Below are positions 38,637 through 47,359 of a DNA stretch of 64,000 nucleotides, piece after piece; within the stretch, counting starts at the first letter, position 1; each line of letters begins with the position of its first letter. The notes under the pieces were generated by a model. The model was not told the DNA's origin and ran no database searches. It saw only the letters and a program-made list of their open reading frames with translations. Source of the stretch: Pseudomonadota bacterium (GTDB lineage: Bacteria > Pseudomonadota > Alphaproteobacteria > SHVP01); contig JAQBYN010000012.1 of the NCBI GenBank assembly GCA_027622715.1, forward strand, positions 1 to 64,000, written 5' to 3'. The position numbers were made by a program, and so were the translations under genes.

Positions 38637-39226
38637 GCCGAAAGAAACTCAGCGATCTTTGCCTCTAGCTCGCCGTTAAGATCCGAAATCAGATTTTCGA
38701 CAAGCTCGAACTGAATGGCCTCGCGCTCCCTTAGCGTGAGATTCTCCGACACTGTCTGGTTTCGCTCGGCACGAGCAGTCGCGAACGCGAGCCTGAACCC
38801 CCTGTCGTTCCGAATCTCAAGCGTGACAACGAGTAAGGCGTCGTATCGTTCGGCTTGATCGACCGTGACCGCGCCACGCAGACCTTTTTCGACCGGCAGT
38901 TTCGTTTCGACGACCGATGCGGTCTCGATCACAAACTTAGCGCTGCCCTCAGTTCCCAGCGCCAACAGACGATCAACCGACCACCGACGTGCGGCGCCGG
39001 TCGGCGACGTCGGCAGCAAATGTTCAATGTTGGGGCCTTTGAGGGGGGGAACGTAGTTCTCGACTATTTCGACAGACGCCACGTTCAACCGAATCTTGTC
39101 GAGGTGGGAGAAAGTCAGTTCCGGCAATGGCACCGGCGGCACGGTCTGCGCGCAAGCTGCCAAGAGCGCACACGCAAGGGCCAATCGGCTGAGGGGGCGA
39201 AGATATCTTGCTGCGACGCTTGGCAC
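38624..39226 (-). CDS. Putative lipoprotein of unknown function
   Basis: A 200-aa protein with a lipoprotein signal peptide: basic start, hydrophobic stretch, then lipobox LLAACAQ (Cys near 25). The mature part is about 175 residues of mixed alpha/beta pattern with a charged C-terminal helix (ELVENLISDLNGELEAKIAEFL). I recognise no named domain. It is the last gene of argD-argF-hslO-lipoprotein, 21 nt after hslO. Confidence 0.8.
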   Translation of the reverse strand: MPSVAARYLRPLSRLALACALLAACAQTVPPVPLPELTFSHLDKIRLNVASVEIVENYVPPLKGPNIEHLLPTSPTGAARRWSVDRLLALGTEGSAKFVIETASVVETKLPVEKGLRGAVTVDQAERYDALLVVTLEIRNDRGFRLAFATARAERNQTVSENLTLREREAIQFELVENLISDLNGELEAKIAEFLSAYIL

Positions 39227-39247
39227 GTTCGGCCTCCCGATCTTGGA

Positions 39248-40180
39248 CTATTTGCCTGTCTCAAAAGAGTAGCACTGATTACAAAATTCGCATCGAACTT
39301 CGATCTGACCGCTATCGAGAACCATGTCCTCGACCTCATGCGGCGGAAACTGCTTCAGCACCGCCTCGATGCGTTCGCGCGAACAACGGCATTTCGCGAC
39401 AATTGGCGTTGGGTCGTAGACCCAAGCGCCGTCCTCATGAAACAACCTTCTTAGAAATGCCGATGGTTGCAGCAGCGGATCGCACAGCTCCGATGCCGTC
39501 GCCGTACCCACCAGTGCCCGCGCGTGCTGCCAATCTTCATCCGTCGCAACCTGATCGACGAATTTTGGTCCCTCTAAGCCACCAGCCGAAGCGAGGTTCT
39601 GCACCATGATTGCGCCAGCCCGCCATTGAACCTGCCCGCCGCGAACAATCTCGCGGGCGACCCCGACTCGAACGGCCGCGCGCAACTGCTCGGAACGGCG
39701 AAAATAGTTTTCAGTGCATTCCGCGAGCGTGTTTCCCTCTAGAGCGACGATGCCTTGATGCCGTTCGGTGTCGGCACCTTGATCGACGACCCAGCTGAGG
39801 ACGCCTTCGCCAAAAAACCGGTCGATCCCCTCAACACCTAGCTCAGCTGCCTTCTCAACGTTTCCGGCGTCAAAACTTGCATACGCGCGAATCGACCCGG
39901 GCGTCTGAAAATCTGCGACCATGGCGCGAATCGGGCCATTGCCACGAATCTGCAAGGAAAAAATGCCGTCGAACTTTAGCGCGCTGGACAACGCCACACT
40001 CAGGACAATGAGCTCGCCAAGAAGATAAGACACCGCGTCTGGGTACTGCTGGCCTGAGAGCACCGCGTTGATTGCCGGACCAAGCCGAACGAGGCGACCG
40101 CGAACGCCGATCTTGTCTATCTGAAACGGGTACACGCAGTCGTCGGGCTCAGCCAGTAGGCGACCCTCTAGATCATGCAC
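39248..40180 (-). CDS. hslO: Redox-regulated chaperone Hsp33
   Basis: Cytoplasmic holdase activated by oxidation. The zinc-switch cysteines are present at the C-terminus as KCRCSRERIEAVL and CEFCNQCYSF. The core includes IRGNGPIRAMVADFQ and GEGVLSWVVDQG. The frame is open to 40426, but the upstream part lies inside argF; the GTG at 40180 gives 310 aa and the expected N-terminus. That start lies 13 nt inside argF, so translation is probably coupled. Confidence 0.95.
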   Translation of the reverse strand: MHDLEGRLLAEPDDCVYPFQIDKIGVRGRLVRLGPAINAVLSGQQYPDAVSYLLGELIVLSVALSSALKFDGIFSLQIRGNGPIRAMVADFQTPGSIRAYASFDAGNVEKAAELGVEGIDRFFGEGVLSWVVDQGADTERHQGIVALEGNTLAECTENYFRRSEQLRAAVRVGVAREIVRGGQVQWRAGAIMVQNLASAGGLEGPKFVDQVATDEDWQHARALVGTATASELCDPLLQPSAFLRRLFHEDGAWVYDPTPIVAKCRCSRERIEAVLKQFPPHEVEDMVLDSGQIEVRCEFCNQCYSFETGK

Positions 40181-41103
40181 CAGTTGAGAATCCCTTTTTG
40201 CACGTGAAGACGATTCTCGGCCTCCGCCCATACGACGGAATTTGGACCGTCGATGACGTCTCCCGTAACCTCTTGCCCGCGGTGCGCCGGCAGACAGTGC
40301 ATAAAGAGGGCCTGCGACTGCGCGAGCGACATGATCTCTGAGTTTACCTGAAAGGGACGTAACAGTTCTTGCCGCGTTGTTGTCGCGGCAGCAGATGTTG
40401 GCGTTTCGTCGCTCATCGAGAGCCACACATCGGTGACGACGCAGTCTGCGCCCGCTGCTGCATCAGCCGCGCTGCCCACAATCTGTATCGAGGCGCCCTG
40501 AGCTTGTGCCCAACTCAAGATATCTGCGTCAGGCGATAGTTCGCTGGGACAGGCAAGGTCAAGGTGAAATCCGAACTTCGCCGACGCCTGAATCCACGTT
40601 GCAGCCATGTTATTGCCGTCCCCGATCCAAGCGATCTTGGCACCCTGAACCGGCCCTCGGTGTTCTTCGAAGGTCATGATGTCCCCCATTACCTGACAGG
40701 GGTGGCTGCGGTCCGTTAATCCGTTGATGACGGGAACGTCGGCACCGGCGGCAAGTTCATCAAGGACTTCATGCCGCGGCGTTCGAATCATGATCGCGTC
40801 GACATAGCGGGATAGAACCCGCGCTGTGTCCGCGACGGTCTCACCTCTATCTAGCTGCATAGTCGAACCGCTCATTTCGATGGTCTGACCACCAAGCTGG
40901 CGCATTGCGACATCGAATGAGACGCGCGTCCTCGTCGATGGTTTTTCGAAAATCATCGCGAGAATACGACCCGCGAGTGGGCGGTCGGCGTCCGGCGCCC
41001 CGCGAGGCAAACCATCGCGCAGCCGCTTTCGCGCGTTGGCGTCGTCAAGAATTTGGCGCAACGTTGCGTAATCCAGAACACCGATGTCGGTAAAATCCGG
41101 CAT
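40168..41103 (-). CDS. argF: Ornithine carbamoyltransferase
   Basis: Makes citrulline from ornithine and carbamoyl phosphate. Carbamoyl-phosphate binding EKPSTRTRVSFDVAM, GQTIEMSG and the ornithine-site FMHCLPAHRGQEVT are intact. It has 311 aa. It starts 3 nt after argD and overlaps hslO by 13 nt. Confidence 0.97.
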   Translation of the reverse strand: MPDFTDIGVLDYATLRQILDDANARKRLRDGLPRGAPDADRPLAGRILAMIFEKPSTRTRVSFDVAMRQLGGQTIEMSGSTMQLDRGETVADTARVLSRYVDAIMIRTPRHEVLDELAAGADVPVINGLTDRSHPCQVMGDIMTFEEHRGPVQGAKIAWIGDGNNMAATWIQASAKFGFHLDLACPSELSPDADILSWAQAQGASIQIVGSAADAAAGADCVVTDVWLSMSDETPTSAAATTTRQELLRPFQVNSEIMSLAQSQALFMHCLPAHRGQEVTGDVIDGPNSVVWAEAENRLHVQKGILNWCMI

Positions 41104-41106
41104 GCC

Positions 41107-42279
41107 TCAAAAACTCGTCGCACTAAGGGCATCATCGAGCTTGGCGAGAGCTTCCTCGATGTGACTCTGGTCTATGATTAGGGGCGGAAGAAGACGCACG
41201 ACATTGTCGCCCGCGACCACACTCAGCATCCCGCGCGCGCGCAGCTCCGCAATAACGACGTTCGGATCGCCCGTGCATCGCAACCCAACAAACAGACCTT
41301 TGCCGCGCACCTCTGCAATCTTGTTCCCATGTTTGGCGCGCAGCTTCTCAAGTCCTTGATGGAGCGCATCCGCGCTTCTCCGGACCGCTTCTAAGAAGCC
41401 CGGCCTTGTCACTTCTTTCATGACAGCGAGACCCACTGCGGTTGCAATCGGATTGCCACCAAATGTCGAACCATGGGATCCCGCGACCATTCCCTGAGCC
41501 GCCCTTTCCGTTGCCAGACAGGCGCCGATCGGGAGACCGCCACCTAGTGCTTTGGCAACGGCCATGACATCTGGCGTCACGCCCCAATGCTCATGAGCGA
41601 ATAGTCGACCGGTCCTACCGACACCGGATTGAACCTCGTCGAACATGAGGAGGAGATCGGCCTTGTCAGCGATTTGACGCAACGCCGGCAGGAACGAATC
41701 CGGCGACACCCTGACGCCGCTTTCACCTTGGATCGGCTCGACCAGGATGGCGGCGGTCTCCGAGGAGATCACCTGCTCCACGGCGGCGACGTCGCCGAAC
41801 GGGACTTGGTCAAAACCATCGACCGGCGGTCCAAATCCGTCGAGATGCTTTTTTTGATTGCCTGCTGCCAGGGTGGCCAGGGTACGGCCGTGAAATGCAC
41901 CCTCGAACGTTATGATCCGGTATCTCTCGGGGTTGCCCCCAGCCGACTGAAACTTGCGCGCAACTTTAATGCAGCATTCGAGGGCTTCGGCGCCGGAATT
42001 TCCGAAAAAGACCGTATCGGCGAATGTGTTCGCAACAAGAATCTCGGCAAGTGCCTCTTGGGTGGGAATGCGCACCAGATTGGAGGTGTGCCAAACGCCC
42101 TCTGCCGCCGTCCTCAGCGCTTCGACGAGCTTTGGGTGATTGTGCCCGAGCGTCGTGACGGCGATTCCGGAGGCAAAGTCCAGGTATTTTCGACCGTCGG
42201 CGTCAAAAAGGTAGGGGCCTTCTCCTCGCACAAACGCTAGATCTGCGCGGGCGTAGGTCGGCATTATTGCGGAAATCAC
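41107..42279 (-). CDS. argD: Acetylornithine aminotransferase ArgD
   Basis: Class III PLP aminotransferase of arginine synthesis, possibly also serving succinyl-DAP. Motifs are FGNSGAEALECCIKVAR, LMFDEVQSGVGRTG and the PLP lysine in AVAKALGGGLPIGA. I chose GTG 42279, preceded by GGGAG at good spacing, giving 390 aa (MISAIMPTYARADLAF). The open frame extends to 42390, but that part looks non-coding. Confidence 0.96.
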   Translation of the reverse strand: MISAIMPTYARADLAFVRGEGPYLFDADGRKYLDFASGIAVTTLGHNHPKLVEALRTAAEGVWHTSNLVRIPTQEALAEILVANTFADTVFFGNSGAEALECCIKVARKFQSAGGNPERYRIITFEGAFHGRTLATLAAGNQKKHLDGFGPPVDGFDQVPFGDVAAVEQVISSETAAILVEPIQGESGVRVSPDSFLPALRQIADKADLLLMFDEVQSGVGRTGRLFAHEHWGVTPDVMAVAKALGGGLPIGACLATERAAQGMVAGSHGSTFGGNPIATAVGLAVMKEVTRPGFLEAVRRSADALHQGLEKLRAKHGNKIAEVRGKGLFVGLRCTGDPNVVIAELRARGMLSVVAGDNVVRLLPPLIIDQSHIEEALAKLDDALSATSF

Positions 42280-42475
42280 GATGCTCTCCCGCTCTCGGTT
42301 CAGTAAACCGGCTGTCGGAAAGCGCCAGAATATGAGGCCGTCCGCCGATTCTGTCAATCGACGGATGGCGAAACCGAGATCAGCCCGCATTTGACACCCT
42401 TAACGAACGATTAACCGACGAGCCGCATTGTCCTAGGCGCCAAAGCCTCTTCTGACCTCCAGTGCCGGAGCGCCG

Positions 42476-44707
42476 GTGACCGATTCGATCTCCACGGAAA
42501 TCTTGCCGCGTTCGAGCAACCAACCGACCGGCGCCGCGCTCATTGTCGCGCGCCAGTTGATGGCAGACGGCGATCAAGCGACAGCAATTCAGACTCTTTC
42601 CGAGTTGGCCGAGAACACGTCGGACCCTGAAATCTCCTTCACTCTTGGCATTTGGTGTCTCAATGGCGGCCGCGCTGTCGAGGCGCTGCACCATTTCCAA
42701 AATTCGGCGTCCCTAGCCCCTGGTGTGCCGGAAGTATTCATCAATCTTGCAACGGCCGCAGGCCGCTTGCGCCGCCACGTCGACGCACTCGACGCTGCCA
42801 CTCGAGCGGTGGCGCTTGCCCGCGATAACGACAATGCGCAAGGCGCGCTGGGCAATGCCCTGTTGGCGCTGAAGCGACCGGTCGAGGCGGAAATCGCCTA
42901 TCTTGAGGCACACAAACTCGTGCCGTCATCGGTCACGTGGATGCTCAATCTGGGCCACTGTTTGATGACACGAGGCGACAATTCAGGCGCAAGGAGTTGG
43001 TTCGAAAGAGCCCTTAGCACACAACCAGATTCCAATGTCGCGCTCAACGGATTGGCCTTGTGTGATCAAGTCGCGGGCAACCATTCGAGTGCGATCGAAA
43101 CGTTCAACCGAGCCATCGCGCATGATGAGGGGTACGCCGAAGCCTGGGGCAATATCGCGGTGTCCCTGCAGTGCATCGGGCGTCATCACGACGCGTTAGC
43201 CGCCGCACAACGGTCGATTGAACTGGGGCCGGGGTCTCCCAGTGCACTCCTTAATTTCGGTCACATTCTGCAGGCGCTTGGTCGCCACGACGAAGCGACA
43301 CAAGCCTATGAGGATGCGCTCAAGATTGAGCCAAACCTTCCCGGTGTTCGAGCCTACCTGCTCCACTCCAGGCGCCATGTGTGTCGGTGGGAAGGCGATG
43401 CCGAGCTTGTCGACGCCGTCGTCAAAGATGTCGCCCAGGGCGCGCAGGTGCCGCCATTTGCCCTTGCTGGCACAAATGCATCGCCTCAAACTAGGCTGGT
43501 TGCCGCGAAGCGATCCGCCGCTGCGCACGCGACCCTGGCGCCCACAGCAGACCGGTTTAGCATCTCCTCTCCAGGCAAGAAGCCCCTTCGAATCGGGTTC
43601 GTGTCACCTGATTTTCGCACGCATAGCCTGGCGATGTCGTTTTCCAGTGTGCTCGGCGCCCGCGATAATCCGGATTTCGAGTGGATTGGATACTCGATTG
43701 CGGGTAGTGGATCCGACGCGCTGACCAACGAGTTCCACCTGGCATTTGACCGCATGGTCGATCTCGGGCCCAGATCGATTGAAGAAGCTGTAAGCCAGAT
43801 AGTATCTGACGGGATTGACGTCCTCGTCGATCTTGCCGGGCATACCCGTGGATCGCGGTTGGAGATATTTGCGCACCGGCCGGCACGTGTGCAGGTTCAC
43901 TACCTCGGCTATGGCAGTACCCTCGGTGCTGACTATATCCCGTGGCTTCTTACCGACCGCGTGCACACCCCGCCGACGCTCGTGCGACACTGCTCGGAAA
44001 CATTGGTGTACTTGCCAAATACCTTCATGGCAGCTGCCGCAGTCGACCCGCCGCTAGAGACACCTGATCGCGTTACCGAGGGCCTGCCCGCCGACGGAAT
44101 CGTGTTCGCCTGTTTTAACGCGACCTACAAGTTGGAACCTGACTCATTCGCGAGCTGGATGCGCATACTCACTGGGGTTCCCGGCAGTGTCCTGTGGCTG
44201 CGCGGCACGAGCGAAAGCGTGATGGCGCGGATGCGTCACACTGCCGAGATTCAAGGCGTTGCGGCCGACCGGCTGATTTTTGCCGAGCGCAAGGACCGGC
44301 CAAGCCATTTAGCGCGCCACCGCCTCGCCCACATTTGCCTGGATTCGTTTAATCATGCCGGCGGCGTCACGACGATCGACGCGTTGCTTGCCGGCGTTCC
44401 TGTCATCACCATCGCCGGGTCCAGCCAGAGCGCCCGAACCGGCGCGTCGATCCTATCGGCGTTAGGCATGCCGGCTTTGGTTCAAGCAGGTACCGATGGG
44501 TACGAGAAACTAGCGATCGGACTGGCCACGGACTCTAGGTGGCTGGAGGAGACCAAAGACACGGTGCGGAAACAGGTGACGGTCTCGCCCCTCTTTGATC
44601 CAGCGGCGCTTGCTCGCGACCTAAACTCGGCTTTTCGCACGATGTACGACATCACGGCGAGCGGCAGCGAGCCGGTAACCTTCGACATTGCCTCAGCGCC
44701 GCACTGA
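42476..44707 (+). CDS. TPR-containing O-GlcNAc transferase-like protein
   Basis: A 743-aa protein with roughly eight to ten tetratricopeptide repeats in the first 320 residues. These are followed by a glycosyltransferase-41 (OGT/SPINDLY) domain. In the catalytic part, PLRIGFVSPDFRTHS, LVDLAGHTRGSRLEIFAHRPA, QVHYLGYGSTLGADYIPW, FACFNATYKLEPDSF and LDSFNHAGGVTTIDALLAGVPV line up with known blocks. The usual GYPGT sequence is GYGST here. It is expected to glycosylate protein Ser/Thr; the target is unknown. GTG start with GGAG upstream. Divergent from argD. Its last 15 nt overlap the convergent Fe-S gene. Confidence 0.9.
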   Translation: MTDSISTEILPRSSNQPTGAALIVARQLMADGDQATAIQTLSELAENTSDPEISFTLGIWCLNGGRAVEALHHFQNSASLAPGVPEVFINLATAAGRLRRHVDALDAATRAVALARDNDNAQGALGNALLALKRPVEAEIAYLEAHKLVPSSVTWMLNLGHCLMTRGDNSGARSWFERALSTQPDSNVALNGLALCDQVAGNHSSAIETFNRAIAHDEGYAEAWGNIAVSLQCIGRHHDALAAAQRSIELGPGSPSALLNFGHILQALGRHDEATQAYEDALKIEPNLPGVRAYLLHSRRHVCRWEGDAELVDAVVKDVAQGAQVPPFALAGTNASPQTRLVAAKRSAAAHATLAPTADRFSISSPGKKPLRIGFVSPDFRTHSLAMSFSSVLGARDNPDFEWIGYSIAGSGSDALTNEFHLAFDRMVDLGPRSIEEAVSQIVSDGIDVLVDLAGHTRGSRLEIFAHRPARVQVHYLGYGSTLGADYIPWLLTDRVHTPPTLVRHCSETLVYLPNTFMAAAAVDPPLETPDRVTEGLPADGIVFACFNATYKLEPDSFASWMRILTGVPGSVLWLRGTSESVMARMRHTAEIQGVAADRLIFAERKDRPSHLARHRLAHICLDSFNHAGGVTTIDALLAGVPVITIAGSSQSARTGASILSALGMPALVQAGTDGYEKLAIGLATDSRWLEETKDTVRKQVTVSPLFDPAALARDLNSAFRTMYDITASGSEPVTFDIASAPH

Positions 44708-45373
44708 CCGGAGATACGCGTCCATATGGAACCGCATATGGCCCGGTTCGTACTCATATGCGCGGCCGAAGGGGCAAGCGCGCCGCGCCGCGCAACCGTC
44801 GTAGCGGCATGCTTTTCCCTCGGGGTTTTCGCTCCCCGCACAATCCAGAACGTGATTTCGGATTAGATTGGCACCGGGTACGCGGCAGGCGGTCGTGCAG
44901 GGGCGCTCGGCGCACGCGATACAGGGCGACGGGCGCTCATCGCGCGCTGGCAGCGCGACCGGGTGGTCAAACAGCAGCGCCGCGCGATAAGCATGCCAAA
45001 GTCCAAAATCAGGATGCACAAATAGCCCAAGCGGCGAGGAAAACACGGCGTCACTCCGCACCGCCCAGGTCAGAAATGGCAGGAATGGTGGACCGTTGTG
45101 GGCGTACACCGCACGTGCACCGAGGCCCAAGGCAATCTCGTCCACGACCTCTTCGATCCACTGATTCAACGGATCAGGCGCGTCATCTGATGCGATGGGT
45201 TGCGCCTGAAATGCTTGCCACATCGCCGATCCGGCATTCCCGACAAGGATAACGGTTCCGATTTGGCTACTGAAAGTGCCAACCATTTCGCCGGGGTCCG
45301 GATTGAACCCGCCACGAAACAACAAACCGTACCGGCCAAGTTCCGCCTTGATCGCCTCAATGTCGGCGCTCAT
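44693..45373 (-). CDS. Ferredoxin-like Fe-S protein of unknown function
   Basis: A 226-aa protein. The first 150 residues form an alpha/beta domain (GTVILVGNAGSAMWQAF). The C-terminus carries two cysteine groups: CIACAERPCTTACRV, then CAGSENPEGKACRYDGCAARRACPFG. This suggests two [4Fe-4S] clusters, as in the QueG/reductive dehalogenase neighbourhood, but no cobalamin motif is seen. I know relatives only as hypothetical ferredoxins. It stands 39 nt downstream of the aldehyde dehydrogenase gene and may share its transcript. Confidence 0.78.
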   Translation of the reverse strand: MSADIEAIKAELGRYGLLFRGGFNPDPGEMVGTFSSQIGTVILVGNAGSAMWQAFQAQPIASDDAPDPLNQWIEEVVDEIALGLGARAVYAHNGPPFLPFLTWAVRSDAVFSSPLGLFVHPDFGLWHAYRAALLFDHPVALPARDERPSPCIACAERPCTTACRVPGANLIRNHVLDCAGSENPEGKACRYDGCAARRACPFGRAYEYEPGHMRFHMDAYLRSVRR

Positions 45374-45412
45374 CGGGCTTGGTCCAGCGCCTGCGCACTC
45401 ACGCCTCGGGGC

Positions 45413-46861
45413 TCATAGCTCAGGCGAGCGAAGAACCATCATTTTCTGGATTTGCATGTCATGCATTGTGTGTGGAATTCCACCGACGCCAAGACCTGAC
45501 TGTCGGAGTCCGGCGAACGGCATCCAATCCACGCGGAAAGCAGTGTGGTCATTGATCATGACCGCCGACGCGTCCAACCGCGAATACACGCGCATGGCCC
45601 GATCAATGTCTTTGGTGAATACAGAAGCTTGAAATGCAAACGGCAAAGAATTCGCGCGCTCAATCGCTTCGTCCATGTCGTCATAGGGGTAGACGCAGAT
45701 AACAGGACCGAACACTTCCTGCCGCGACATACGAACATCGTCGGGCGGGTCGTAGAGCACCGTCGGACCGTAGCAATTATGGTCCATCGGTTCGCCACCG
45801 GAGAGAATTTCGGCGCCGCGATCCGATGCCTCGGTGACCCATTCGTGAACACGCGCCACCTCGCGCGGACGGATCAGCGGTCCAACCTCGGTGTCGGCCC
45901 TTGTCGGGTCGCCAACAATCAGCTTCTCGGCACCGTCAGCGAGCGCCTCTGCCAGGGTCCTCGCGAGGCTTTCGTGAGCAAAGATGCGCTGAACAGATAC
46001 ACAAACTTGCCCAGCGTGGTACATCCCACCCTTTAAGAGGGGTGGGACGATCTCGCTAAGATCGGCATCCGGCCCAACAATCACGGGGGCCGCGCCGCCG
46101 TGTTCTAACGCGCAGCGCGACCCCGGCGCGAGTTGCGAGCGAAGCGACCAGCCGACCCCGGGACTGCCTATGAAACTAAAAAATCCCACCCGGGGATCAG
46201 TTACCAACGCCGTCGCCACATCGCGGCTCTCGGTCACGGTGACTTGGCACCACTCTTCCGGCAATCCCGCTTCTCGCAAAATTTCGACAAAGCGAATACA
46301 AGAAAGCGGTGTGTCTTCCGATGGCTTGACGATAACCGGACACCCGGTCGCAACGGCCGGCGCGACCTGATGCGCAATCAGGTTGAGCGGATGGTTGAAG
46401 GCGCTGACAGCAACCACGACCCCGATCGGTTCAAGCGTCGTCGCGGCAAACCGATTGGCAGAAGCCGCGTTGACATTCATCGGGATAATTTCGCCAGCCG
46501 CGTGCTTCAGCTCTTCGACGCAGGCTTCGACGCTACTGATCGCCCGAATCGTTTCGATACGCGAGTCAATCAACGGCTTGCCGCCTTCGCGCGCGGCATC
46601 GACGGCCAGTTGCTCGATCTGACCCTTCATGATCTCGGCAGCCCGCGAGAGTATTTCGATGCGTTTCGGCTTCGAGAGCCAGGAATCGCGTGAGCGAAAA
46701 AGCTTGTGCGCCGTGGTCAGTGCGGCCTCGACCGCATCCCCATTTGTCGCATCGACCGTGGCGATCACACTTCGGTCGTAGGGGGCAAATACCTGCTTTT
46801 GAGCGTCGCCCGGTCTCGCACCCACCACCATCAGACGATGGTGAGATATGACTTCTGACAT
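45413..46861 (-). CDS. Aldehyde dehydrogenase family protein
   Basis: NAD(P)-dependent aldehyde oxidation. It has the Rossmann segment SAFNHPLNLIAHQVAPAVATG with the KPSEDTPLS loop, the general-base region LEHGGAAPVIV, and the catalytic cysteine in HAGQVCVSVQR. The C-terminal EVFGPVICVYPYDD is present. The ATG at 46861 follows a GGAGG at ideal spacing, giving 482 aa; the frame is open a further 19 codons upstream. The sequence resembles the lactaldehyde/phosphonoacetaldehyde/glyceraldehyde-3-phosphate type, and the substrate cannot be told. Confidence 0.9.
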   Translation of the reverse strand: MSEVISHHRLMVVGARPGDAQKQVFAPYDRSVIATVDATNGDAVEAALTTAHKLFRSRDSWLSKPKRIEILSRAAEIMKGQIEQLAVDAAREGGKPLIDSRIETIRAISSVEACVEELKHAAGEIIPMNVNAASANRFAATTLEPIGVVVAVSAFNHPLNLIAHQVAPAVATGCPVIVKPSEDTPLSCIRFVEILREAGLPEEWCQVTVTESRDVATALVTDPRVGFFSFIGSPGVGWSLRSQLAPGSRCALEHGGAAPVIVGPDADLSEIVPPLLKGGMYHAGQVCVSVQRIFAHESLARTLAEALADGAEKLIVGDPTRADTEVGPLIRPREVARVHEWVTEASDRGAEILSGGEPMDHNCYGPTVLYDPPDDVRMSRQEVFGPVICVYPYDDMDEAIERANSLPFAFQASVFTKDIDRAMRVYSRLDASAVMINDHTAFRVDWMPFAGLRQSGLGVGGIPHTMHDMQIQKMMVLRSPEL

Positions 46862-46938
46862 AGATCCTCCGGGCCTTGCGCGTTGGCCCACCTTACCGGC
46901 CACCGATCGGACCGCCAACGGATGGATACGGGAAAAGG

Positions 46939-47015
46939 TGGCGCGCCTGGAGAGATTCGAACTCCCGACCCCTAGATTCGTAGTCTAGTGCTCTATCCAG
47001 CTGAGCTACAGGCGC
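46939..47015 (-). tRNA. tRNA-Arg (anticodon ACG)
   Basis: The minus strand folds into a cloverleaf. The acceptor GCGCCTG pairs with CAGGCGC, the D-arm is AGCTCAGCTGGATAGAGC, the anticodon stem is CTAGA/TCTAG with loop CTACGAA, and the T-arm contains GTTCGAAT. An encoded CCA lies at 46939-46941. The anticodon ACG is complementary to 46979-46981; the wobble A is normally converted to inosine by TadA. Confidence 0.96.
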
Positions 47016-47359
47016 GCAGAACGTGGGCACCCGCTCCCGGGTCGCACACGAAGGCGTGGAACCTAATCAATAAGCCGTTTCCTCGCAAGACAAGCGCGAC
47101 CAGAGGGCTCCGACTGGTGCCCGAACCGGCCCGACGACTAAAAACCGTACCTGAACCCGCTAAATGCAGGGTATGTAGGGCAAATTCGCTTGTGGGTTCG
47201 GTCCGCATTTGTTTAAGATCGCCAAGTTTCAATGAACTTCAAGTTAGCTACCCCGTATTACCTGTATATCGTTGGATAATCTCAAGAAATGGTTGCTCAG
47301 GTAGAGACGATTACCAGTCGCAATCTTTCTCGGTTGTTCGCCTCCGACATGCATATCTG
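47016..47359. other. Gap without a recognisable gene
   Basis: About 344 bases between tRNA-Arg and a lipoprotein gene, somewhat more AT-rich than the surroundings in its second half. The plus frame is open throughout, but its translation looks random and begins inside the tRNA. It probably holds the promoters for the tRNA (leftward) and the lipoprotein (rightward); I see no clear consensus sites. Confidence 0.5.

Noticed and set aside
46988-47359. N-terminal extension of the lipoprotein frame back to the tRNA-Arg
   Set aside because: The start would lie within the tRNA gene, and the translation before 47360 looks random; the signal peptide begins at 47360-47375.
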